Part shown: positions 1 to 6,033 of the stretch, in pieces | Layout: the number at the start of each line of letters is the position of its first letter | Position numbering within the stretch: position 1 is the first letter of the stretch | From: Verrucomicrobia subdivision 6 bacterium BACL9 MAG-120507-bin52 | GTDB taxonomy: Bacteria; Verrucomicrobiota; Verrucomicrobiia; Methylacidiphilales; Verrucolacustridaceae | NCBI GenBank assembly: GCA_001438005.1 | Contig: LIBO01000013.1 | Span: 1-12,383, forward strand | Reading direction: 5' to 3' | DNA length: 12,383 nt | Program-made: the position numbers and the translations under genes | Notes under the pieces: generated by a model | Seen by the model: only the letters and a program-made list of their open reading frames with translations | The model's database searches: none | What the model was told of the DNA's origin: nothing

Positions 1-727
1 CCCCCGTTGCGGGGACACTGGTGGGCTGGAAAATATCGGCCCCACTGGCTCCATAGGCCACGATGTTAAATCGTGTCCCCTCATCTAAGCTGCGAATCAT
101 CTGCTTGAGATTATTTTTCACCGCCGCGTACCCCGCTACCCCACCACGCTCGGTTTCCAACATGCTATCGGAAAGATCCATGACAAAGTAAACGTTGGTT
201 CCCTCTCCCTTCACCCCAAAGAAGTTGACTGCGGAGGCTTTCCCACTCGATCGGCCGCCCCCTGTTTTACTTGTCAACTTTTCCGCCCCGCCAGCCATCG
301 CAGGAGCTAAAACAGGGGGAGCCGCATTGAAAGACATTGACGGACTGACCACTCCCGCCACCGCCAAAACCGTATCCATCTCGGCCGGGGCGGTATCGGA
401 TGGAGTCGGACTCGACTCGTTTGAGGTCTCCTCCACCATCTCCGGCGCTTCGTCGGGTGGAGCTTCCATTCCCACATCTTCCGCCGGTACCCCACCTTCA
501 CTCGTAAAAGGCATCCGAGGGGCCGAACCTTTAAACAAAGTGTAACTCCCAAATCCGAGAATCAGCAAAAGATGAACCGCCACCGCCAAAAACAAACTTC
601 CCCCGAACAGACTTTTATATTTCTCGAATAACCCCCCGACGCCGCCCTTTGTCACCTTCTGAGGATTTGCCTGCTTTTTCCCCTTAATTTCCTGAACGGG
701 AGCTTCCACTGACGGTAACTGTGCCAA
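1..727 (-). CDS. Membrane-anchored von Willebrand factor A (vWA) domain protein, C-terminus beyond left edge
   Basis: An open minus-strand frame of 242 codons runs off the left edge without a stop. An in-frame TGA lies just upstream (about 743-745), so the first usable start is the TTG at 727, giving M-A-Q-L-P; the GTG seven codons in is an alternative. No Shine-Dalgarno site is evident. The order is a basic cytoplasmic stretch (1-42), one hydrophobic helix (about 43-61), a long Pro/Ala/Glu-rich linker (about 65-165), then the start of a vWA domain. The strand N-V-Y-F-V-M-D is followed by a MIDAS-type DxSxS motif (D184, S186, S188), which in this fold coordinates a divalent metal. The linker and helix suggest a domain held in the periplasm on a flexible stalk, probably for protein-protein contact or assembly; this is inference. 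It is divergent from the LarA-like gene with 108 bp between them. The function is unknown and the domain is cut by the window end. Confidence 0.8.
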   Translation of the reverse strand, partial: MAQLPSVEAPVQEIKGKKQANPQKVTKGGVGGLFEKYKSLFGGSLFLAVAVHLLLILGFGSYTLFKGSAPRMPFTSEGGVPAEDVGMEAPPDEAPEMVEETSNESSPTPSDTAPAEMDTVLAVAGVVSPSMSFNAAPPVLAPAMAGGAEKLTSKTGGGRSSGKASAVNFFGVKGEGTNVYFVMDLSDSMLETERGGVAGYAAVKNNLKQMIRSLDEGTRFNIVAYGASGADIFQPTSVPATG

Positions 728-835
728 AAATACAAAAGGGGCTCAAACTTTTAACTTTGTCCTGAGTCTTCGGGTCGGAAATAACTGGCGTCGTTAGACG
801 CTCGTCTCCACGAAAAAACACTCTAGGGTTTCGGG

Positions 836-2053
836 ATGATCGTTTATCGGGTGGATCAGCAGCTCGTCTCCGTCCCCCCTCGAGACATTCCCCAACTTGT
901 CCACCAAGCGCTGGATCAGATGGGCAAAAAACCTCCCCAAGCGGAGGTGGCCATTACGGCAGGAAGCCGAGGGATCACGAACTTGGTGGCCATCACCAAA
1001 GCGGCTGGAGATTGGCTTCGCCTGCACGGGGCAAAACCTTTTCTCGTACCCTCCATGGGCTCCCACAACGGGGCCACGGCCGAAGGCCAGCAAAAGATGG
1101 TCGAATCTCTCGGCCTCACCCCCCAAGCCACCGGCATGGAAATCCGCTCCAGCATGGAGTGCGTCAAAGTTGGAACGGTTGACTCGGGGGACGTCTGGAT
1201 GGATCGACACTGCTACGAATCCGCCGGAGTGCTTGTCTTAAATCGAATTAAACTGCACACCTGCTTCTCGGGTCCCATTCAAAGTGGGCTGACGAAAATG
1301 ATGGTTGTCGGTATGGGCAAGATCCGCTCCGCTGAAACGTTTCACACAGCGCGCCCCGACCGCATGCCCCGCATCTTAGATGAGATGGGCTCGCTTTTGG
1401 TCAAATCGGGCAAGATCTTCGCTGGGCTCGCTATTCTGGAGGATGGCTTTGACGCCACCGCCGAAATCCACGCCCTTTCCGGAAAAAATATCCTCAAGGA
1501 GGAGCCCGCCCTTCTCCAACGACACCGCCACTACTTCCCTTCCCTCCCCACAGACAAACTCAACGTGCTCATCGTGGACGAAATCGGAAAAACCTATAGC
1601 GGGACAGGAATGGATACCAATGTCATCGGAAGAAGAGGAGTTCACGGCTTCGAGGACCTCTCCTTTCCTAAAATCAAAATCATCGCGGCGCTTGGCCTGA
1701 CCGAGAAGGCACAGGGCAACGCCCTCGGAGTAGGCTTGGCCGATTTTATCACCCGCCGCCTCCGAAATGCGATCGATGAAAAGAAAACTTTTATCAATGC
1801 TTTCACTACGGGGGACATGCAGCGAATGGCCATCCCTTGTACCCTTGACGATGATGCCGAGCTGATCAAAAAGGTTCAGGAACGTTACGGAGACAAGCGG
1901 TGGATGCTCATCCCCAACACGCTCCATTTAGGAGAGATTTATGTCAGTCCAGACTTGGCGGACGAGCTTCGACCCAACCCAAAATGCAGGGTTGCCGCCC
2001 AACCCACCTCATTGACCTTCCACCAAGGGCGGCTCTCCCTTTTTCTTAAGTAA
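836..2053 (+). CDS. LarA-like (DUF2088) nickel-pincer racemase/epimerase family protein
   Basis: This 405-residue protein is close in length to lactate racemase LarA and shows the family's landmarks: a nucleotide-site-like G-S-R-G motif (43-46), P-S-M-G-S-H-N-G (72-79, with H77 in the place of a catalytic His), K-L-H-T-C-F-S-G (139-146, H141), then K154 and H170. In LarA the lysine that carries the cofactor and the His that ligates nickel are 16 residues apart (K184, H200 as recalled); here K154 and H170 are also 16 apart. Known family members interconvert 2-hydroxyacid stereoisomers with a nickel-pincer nucleotide made by LarB, LarC and LarE. None of these is in the window, and the substrate cannot be told from sequence. 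The ATG at 836 has only a weak G-rich tract upstream (AGGG, then GGG against the start). It converges with the desulfurase gene 7 bp away. The family call is firm; the racemase activity is inferred. Confidence 0.8.
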   Translation: MIVYRVDQQLVSVPPRDIPQLVHQALDQMGKKPPQAEVAITAGSRGITNLVAITKAAGDWLRLHGAKPFLVPSMGSHNGATAEGQQKMVESLGLTPQATGMEIRSSMECVKVGTVDSGDVWMDRHCYESAGVLVLNRIKLHTCFSGPIQSGLTKMMVVGMGKIRSAETFHTARPDRMPRILDEMGSLLVKSGKIFAGLAILEDGFDATAEIHALSGKNILKEEPALLQRHRHYFPSLPTDKLNVLIVDEIGKTYSGTGMDTNVIGRRGVHGFEDLSFPKIKIIAALGLTEKAQGNALGVGLADFITRRLRNAIDEKKTFINAFTTGDMQRMAIPCTLDDDAELIKKVQERYGDKRWMLIPNTLHLGEIYVSPDLADELRPNPKCRVAAQPTSLTFHQGRLSLFLK

Positions 2054-2060
2054 GATCCTT

Positions 2061-3197
2061 CTACTTCCGCAACTGCGCTACCACCCCCGCCCAATCCGGT
2101 TCGGGGGTGAGGTGAGACCACGAAAATCTCATCGCTCCCACCACCTCATCCTTCTCCAAACCCATTGCCTTGAGAACATGGCTCGGTTGGTAGCTGGCCG
2201 ATGTGCAAGCCGAGCCATTCGATACCGCCACATGGTTTTTCAAGCGTACCATGGCCTCCTCTGCGCTGAGCCCCGGAAAAGATAAATTCGCCGTATGAGC
2301 CAAAACTTGCCCTTCGTCCCCATGAATCTTGGGCCCCAGCGGCTCAATCGCTTGCAGAAACTTTCTCCGAAACGTAAGGCACCTCTTTTCGCGCTCCACG
2401 TGATGTTGCAGTCCCAATTCCGCCGCCAGCCCAAACCCCACCACCAAAGGTACCGGCAAGGTGCCAGGGCGTAGGCCATGTTCTTGCCCACCCCCAAAAA
2501 CTAGGGGTTGGAGCGGAACTTTCTGCTTCTTGCGATGTCGGACGACCAATACCCCTACACCTTTGGGACCGTAGATCTTATGCCCACTGGCACTGATCAG
2601 ATCGATTCGATGGTTGCGAAGTGGCTCGATCAACTTTCCGAATGTTTGGGCTGCATCCACATGAAACCAAGCCGGATGATCCGCTAAACCTTGCGCCACC
2701 TTGTCGATGGGTTGAATGACTCCCGTCTCATTATTGGCATGCATCAATGAAACCAGAAGCGTCGTCGGCCTTACCCTTTGCAGTAACTTCGCTGCCTCCA
2801 CTTTTCCGTTTTTCTCCGGCGCCACCCAATCCACCTCAAACCCATCTTTCGCCAATACTTCGATCGGCTCCAAAACCGCCTTGTGCTCAATTCGGCTGCT
2901 GAGGATATGCGTTTTTCCATGGCTCCGACCCCAATGGGCCAATCCCAAAATCGCCAGATTATTGCTCTCCGTCGCTCCGCTGGTAAAGATCACCTCCTCC
3001 ATCTTGCAATCCACCAGTTGGGCGACCTGTTGGCGGGCATGATTGACCGCGTCCTTGGCCCGTGACCCAAATGCGTGGGTCCGGCTCCCCTCGTTGCCAA
3101 ACTCTTCCTCAAAAAAGTGCCGCATCACTTTACCCACTTCAGGCTCGAGTGGAGTCGTGGAGTTACAGTCCAGATAGATGGGATGGGCTCGAGACAT
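2061..3197 (-). CDS. Cysteine desulfurase, DndA-type (class V PLP aminotransferase fold)
   Basis: This 378-residue enzyme should release sulfur from L-cysteine as an enzyme persulfide plus alanine. Visible features are the N-terminal Y-L-D-C-N-S-T-T-P, F-T-S-G-A-T-E-S-N-N (71-80), E-H-K (104-106, His over the PLP ring), H-V-D-A-A-Q-T (179-185, Asp for the pyridine N), the PLP lysine K207 in S-G-H-K, and the persulfide cysteine C331 in N-G-S-A-C-T-S-A-S. Several signatures favour the DndA branch (DNA phosphorothioation) over IscS: F-G-N-E-G-S-R-T-H (33-41), S-L-M-H-A-N-N-E-T-G (150-159), F-G-G-G-Q-E with L-R-P-G-T-L-P-V-P-L (234-251), and R-F-S-W near the C-terminus. No dndBCDE, iscU or sufE gene is in the window, so its sulfur acceptor is unknown; a general NifS/IscS role remains possible. 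The ATG at 3197 lacks a visible Shine-Dalgarno site. The gene ends 7 bp from the LarA-like gene and starts about 100 bp from the tRNA. Confidence 0.9.
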   Translation of the reverse strand: MSRAHPIYLDCNSTTPLEPEVGKVMRHFFEEEFGNEGSRTHAFGSRAKDAVNHARQQVAQLVDCKMEEVIFTSGATESNNLAILGLAHWGRSHGKTHILSSRIEHKAVLEPIEVLAKDGFEVDWVAPEKNGKVEAAKLLQRVRPTTLLVSLMHANNETGVIQPIDKVAQGLADHPAWFHVDAAQTFGKLIEPLRNHRIDLISASGHKIYGPKGVGVLVVRHRKKQKVPLQPLVFGGGQEHGLRPGTLPVPLVVGFGLAAELGLQHHVEREKRCLTFRRKFLQAIEPLGPKIHGDEGQVLAHTANLSFPGLSAEEAMVRLKNHVAVSNGSACTSASYQPSHVLKAMGLEKDEVVGAMRFSWSHLTPEPDWAGVVAQLRK

Positions 3198-3260
3198 GAA
3201 GGAAAAGAATGCCCTAAAATGGCCTCATTTCCAACCCCGCGTTCGCCCCTCAAGCAGGGT

Positions 3261-3290
3261 TTGTCTCCAGCCCTTTTTCTGTCGTAGAGT
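3261..3290 (+). promoter_or_regulatory. Candidate sigma70-type promoter of the tRNA-Thr gene
   Basis: TTGTCT (3261-3266, 4 of 6 matches to TTGACA) and TAGAGT (3285-3290, 4 of 6 to TATAAT) are 18 bp apart and lie just upstream of the tRNA 5' end at 3300. The position suits a stable-RNA promoter, but both hexamers are weak matches and were found by eye. The -10 hexamer lies within a short perfect inverted repeat (3284-3298). Confidence 0.35.
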
Positions 3291-3299
3291 ATCTCTACT

Positions 3300-3371
3300 G
3301 CCGGAGTAGCTCAGTGGTAGAGCATCTGTTTCGTAAACAGAGGGTCACGGGTTCAATCCCCGTCTCCGGCT
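3300..3371 (+). tRNA. tRNA-Thr (anticodon CGT)
   Basis: A full cloverleaf can be folded by hand. The acceptor stem is GCCGGAG (3300-3306) with CTCCGGC (3364-3370). The D stem is GCTC/GAGC with a short loop carrying GG. The anticodon stem TCTGT/ACAGA (3325-3329, 3337-3341) encloses TTCGTAA, giving anticodon CGT (3332-3334), which reads ACG (Thr). The variable loop is GGGTC, and the T stem ACGGG/CCCGT encloses TTCAATC. All stems pair perfectly. The discriminator base is T at 3371. The 3' CCA is not encoded and must be added after transcription. The gene stands alone, followed by a T run, and converges on the renalase-like gene, whose stop codon lies 8 bases beyond. Confidence 0.97.
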
Positions 3372-3380
3372 CTTTTTTTT
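3372..3380 (+). terminator. T-run downstream of tRNA-Thr, possible transcript end
   Basis: C followed by eight T directly abuts the 3' end of the tRNA. No separate GC hairpin lies between them, so it is not a textbook intrinsic terminator; the tRNA's own stems could serve as the upstream structure. The last two T are shared with the stop codon of the opposite-strand renalase-like gene. Confidence 0.35.
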
Positions 3381-4314
3381 AAAGCCCGCCTTTCGCGAGG
3401 AGTAGCTCAGCCACCTCGATCCCGCTTTGCCAGACCGACTCCACTCTCGAATCTGTCACCGAGTCCCCACACAAATAAAGTCCATCCGCTAATGCCGAGG
3501 GCGGCGGTGCTCCCCGACTCCTTCGGGCATACCGCCAGCGGTGCCCAAAGGTTACCCCCCGCTTTTCCCTATCCAGACCCCACTCTTTTTCGAATCTCAC
3601 CTGTAGATCTTGAATCCAAAGGGCGGGATCCGCCTCCAGATGCTCCCGACTATACGAGGTGGAGGCCTGCACGACATAGACACTTTTCTCGTTTAGAATC
3701 CGACCCTTCTTCGCATTTTCACAACCCACCCAAGCCAATGGCTCAAGACCTGTGGAATCCAAAGTCGCATACCGCGACCCATCCCAGGGGATTGAATATT
3801 CGAGGCAAGCGGTCAGATTAGGCTCAAAAGGTACTTCACTCTCTCTCATCCCGAAGAGTGCCGCACTTTGCGGCCAGGGAGCCGAACTGACGACCCCATC
3901 AAATAGCTCTCCTCCAACCTCCCACTTTTTGCCTCGGGGAAGGACTCCGCGTACCTCCGACTCTTTTCTCACTTCCAGTCCTTCGGCTAAGAGTTTACCA
4001 AGACGATTGTTTCCCTCGGCTAGATAAAACCTCTCCTCGCCCTCGCGATAGACTTTACCCCTCTCGAAAATGGGAGGCGAAATCGTTTGCAGCTGATCGC
4101 CGGAAACGGATTGCATCTCTTTGCGAACTACTGAATTTCGTAAGGTAAAATATTGGACTCCGCTGTCCACCACGTGTTCCCCGAATTTTCGGCTCGCACA
4201 TCGTCCGGCCAGGCTGCGTGACTTCTCCAAGAGCAAAACCTGAGCCCCTTGGCCTACCAGTCGTCGGGCACAAACTAGCCCGCTGATGCCCGCTCCGATA
4301 ATAGCAATACGCAT
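3379..4314 (-). CDS. Renalase-like NAD(P)/FAD-dependent oxidoreductase
   Basis: This 311-residue flavoprotein begins with a Rossmann dinucleotide-binding motif, I-I-G-A-G-I-S-G (5-12), followed by a strand ending in E30-K31 that would contact the FAD ribose and by L-A-G-R-C-A-S-R (35-42), the equivalent of the G-G-R-M-A-T-R motif of the family. The C-terminal G-L-Y-L-C-G-D-S (278-285) and R-V-E-S-V-W-Q-S-G form the second FAD-binding region. Length and motif order fit the small renalase/COG3380 group of predicted amine-oxidase-fold enzymes; the substrate is unknown. The start is fixed: an in-frame TAA sits three codons upstream (TAA GGA GGG ATG), and later starts would remove the Rossmann motif. 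The Shine-Dalgarno-like AAGGAGGG therefore abuts the ATG with almost no spacer. The gene is divergent from the YkgJ-like gene with 77 bp between, which suggests back-to-back promoters. Confidence 0.85.
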   Translation of the reverse strand: MRIAIIGAGISGLVCARRLVGQGAQVLLLEKSRSLAGRCASRKFGEHVVDSGVQYFTLRNSVVRKEMQSVSGDQLQTISPPIFERGKVYREGEERFYLAEGNNRLGKLLAEGLEVRKESEVRGVLPRGKKWEVGGELFDGVVSSAPWPQSAALFGMRESEVPFEPNLTACLEYSIPWDGSRYATLDSTGLEPLAWVGCENAKKGRILNEKSVYVVQASTSYSREHLEADPALWIQDLQVRFEKEWGLDREKRGVTFGHRWRYARRSRGAPPPSALADGLYLCGDSVTDSRVESVWQSGIEVAELLLAKGGL

Positions 4315-4391
4315 CCCTCCTTACTGCCACAGCCAAACCCCATCGCCAGCCTCTCCTTTGCAGATCCGCACAAACCCCTATTCTAATCGGA

Positions 4392-4814
4392 TTGAAAGCC
4401 ACCCTTGATACTGTCCGCCGCGTTTATACGGAACTCTCACGCCGGCCCGTCCAACGCGCCTGCCTGCGGCGAACCGAGTGCTGCCAATTTAAGCTCACCG
4501 GAAAAATACCCCAACTCACCCGTGGAGAAGCCCTCCTCGCCGCCCAAGCCTTTCGGGCCACAGGCAGAAAACATCTGCCCGAGCCCGCCGACGGCTCCTG
4601 CCCCCTCCTGCAACCTCAAACCCAAAAATGCCTCATTTATGAATCCCGCCCCTTCGGTTGCCGCACCCACTTCTGCCAACCCGCCGGAGGGCCCATGGAT
4701 CGGAAAGAGGTTCTCGATCTCATTCGTCAACTTGAGCAGATCGACTCGGATCTTGGTGGAGACGGCCCCCACGCTCTGCCCAACGCCCTTACTTGGGCTT
4801 TATCTCAAAAGTGA
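4392..4814 (+). CDS. YkgJ-type cysteine-cluster protein (zinc/iron-chelating domain family)
   Basis: This 140-residue protein has the cysteine pattern of the CxxCxxCC family (PF03692). An N-terminal group is C24, C30 and C31. A second group is G-S-C-P-L-L (C70), K-C-L-I-Y-E-S-R-P-F-G-C-R (C80, C90) and C95. The stretch C-x-I-Y-E-x-R-P-x-x-C-R is the most typical part. These cysteines are thought to bind zinc or an iron-sulfur cluster; the biochemical role of the family is not established. The first cysteine group is spaced C-x5-C-C rather than the commoner C-x2-C-x2-C-C. The start is a TTG at 4392 with only GGA before it. A possible -10 (TCTAAT, 4382-4387) is very close, so the leader may be short or absent. 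The stop overlaps the start of the next flavoprotein gene, so the two are probably translated together. Confidence 0.82.
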   Translation: MKATLDTVRRVYTELSRRPVQRACLRRTECCQFKLTGKIPQLTRGEALLAAQAFRATGRKHLPEPADGSCPLLQPQTQKCLIYESRPFGCRTHFCQPAGGPMDRKEVLDLIRQLEQIDSDLGGDGPHALPNALTWALSQK

Positions 4815-6031
4815 ACCCCTCGCGAATTATCGTGGCGGGAGGCGGGGCCGCTGGTTTTTTTGCCTCTATCTCTGCCGCTGAATCAAATCCCAGGGCACAA
4901 GTCGTCCTCCTTGAAAAAACTCCTCACCTTCTTGCCAAAGTCCGTATTTCAGGAGGAGGTCGTTGCAATGTCACCCATGCCTGCTTTGACCCTCGCGAGC
5001 TTTCCACCCGCTATCCTCGCGGGGGTCGCACCCTCATCGGCCCACTCACACGTTTCGGCCCAACGGAGACGGTCAACTGGTTTCAATCCCGTGGGGTGAA
5101 ATTAAAAACCGAATCGGACGGAAGAATGTTCCCCACGACCGACTCCTCTCAAACCATCGTTGACTGCCTGACCCAGGCCTCGCAAAAAGCCAAAGTAAAG
5201 ATCCTCACGGAACACGGAGTCCAATCACTTCAGAGATCTCCGGATGGAGGCTTCACCCTTCGCCTCACCTTAGGCTCCACCATGGAGGCCGACCGTTTTC
5301 TTTGGGCCGCGGGAGGATGTCGTCCAGAATCTCACCCCTGTACTCACCTTGGCCACACCCTCTCCCTGCCTGTACCATCACTATTTACCTTTCACGTTGA
5401 TTTACCTTGGCTGAACGAACTGGCAGGACTCTCCGTCGATTCAGCCGAAGTTTCTGTCCCTGAAACCAACTTGCGTGAGACCGCTCCCCTCCTCATCACG
5501 CACTCAGGACTCAGCGGCCCGGCTATCCTTCGTCTTTCCGCATGGGGCGCCCGCCCCCTCCATTCCCTCCATTATAATTTCCCAATCCTGATTCGTTGGT
5601 TGCCCGATCCCGCCGACGCTATCCATCGTCGCCTCCAGATCCATCGGGAGACGATCGGAGCCCAAATGGTTCTAAAATCCAAAGGCGTCAACCTGCCCTC
5701 ACGACTCTGGGAGAAGCTTGCCCTCCTGGCCGGAATCACCCCCGAAGATCGTTGGGCAAAGTTAAGCCGGGAGTCGGCCAACCGTCTTGTTCAGGTCCTC
5801 ACCGCCACCACACTCCACGTCACTGGAAAAAGCATGAACAAGGAGGAGTTTGTCACCTGCGGAGGCATTCCTTTGAATGAAATCGATTCGAAAACGATGC
5901 AAAGTCGAGTTGTGCCGAATCTTTACTTTGCCGGCGAGGCCCTTGATATCGACGGAATCACTGGCGGCTACAACTTCCAAGCCGCGTGGACCACCGGGTG
6001 GATTGCGGGCCAATCGATGGCTTCAACCTAA
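4811..6031 (+). CDS. HI0933/YhiN (BaiN-like) family flavoprotein, NAD(P)/FAD-dependent
   Basis: The GTG at 4811 overlaps the TGA of the upstream YkgJ-like gene (GTGA) and gives a 406-residue protein starting M-N-P-S-R-I-I-V-A-G-G-G-A-A-G. A TTG at 4793 would add six residues but gives no better site. Family marks are the Rossmann motif (9-14), the very characteristic K-V-R-I-S-G-G-G-R-C-N-V-T (43-55), D-G-R-M-F-P-T-T-D-S-S (103-113), T-H-S-G-L-S-G-P-A-I-L in the middle domain, and the C-terminal F-A-G-E-A-L-D-I-D-G-I-T-G-G-Y-N-F-Q-x-A. The length is normal for the family. Members are soluble FAD proteins; one relative, BaiN, acts on bile-acid intermediates, but most have no known substrate and that role should not be transferred here. 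The tight coupling to a cysteine-cluster protein suggests a functional partner. It converges on the GT9 gene with only 2 bp between stops. Confidence 0.9.
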   Translation: MNPSRIIVAGGGAAGFFASISAAESNPRAQVVLLEKTPHLLAKVRISGGGRCNVTHACFDPRELSTRYPRGGRTLIGPLTRFGPTETVNWFQSRGVKLKTESDGRMFPTTDSSQTIVDCLTQASQKAKVKILTEHGVQSLQRSPDGGFTLRLTLGSTMEADRFLWAAGGCRPESHPCTHLGHTLSLPVPSLFTFHVDLPWLNELAGLSVDSAEVSVPETNLRETAPLLITHSGLSGPAILRLSAWGARPLHSLHYNFPILIRWLPDPADAIHRRLQIHRETIGAQMVLKSKGVNLPSRLWEKLALLAGITPEDRWAKLSRESANRLVQVLTATTLHVTGKSMNKEEFVTCGGIPLNEIDSKTMQSRVVPNLYFAGEALDIDGITGGYNFQAAWTTGWIAGQSMAST

Positions 6032-6033
6032 GT

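Noticed and set aside
195..545. Plus-strand open frame of 116 codons rich in Ser, Ala and Pro
   Set aside because: It is antisense to the Pro/Ala-rich linker of the vWA protein; the low-complexity composition follows from that linker.
796..807. AGACG-CT-CGTCT inverted repeat between the vWA and LarA-like genes
   Set aside because: Five-base arms are short enough to occur by chance, and there is no nearby regulator gene or second copy to support an operator.
794..1210. Minus-strand open frame of 138 codons opposite the LarA-like gene
   Set aside because: It lies wholly against a well-supported gene with family motifs and shows no domain features of its own; it is a shadow frame.
1376..1927. 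Minus-strand open frame of 183 codons within the LarA-like gene
   Set aside because: It is antisense to a coding region with conserved residues, and its composition gives no recognisable protein.
3300..3371. tRNA gene as an integration site for a mobile element
   Set aside because: No integrase gene, no repeated tRNA 3' end and no change in gene character is visible on either side.
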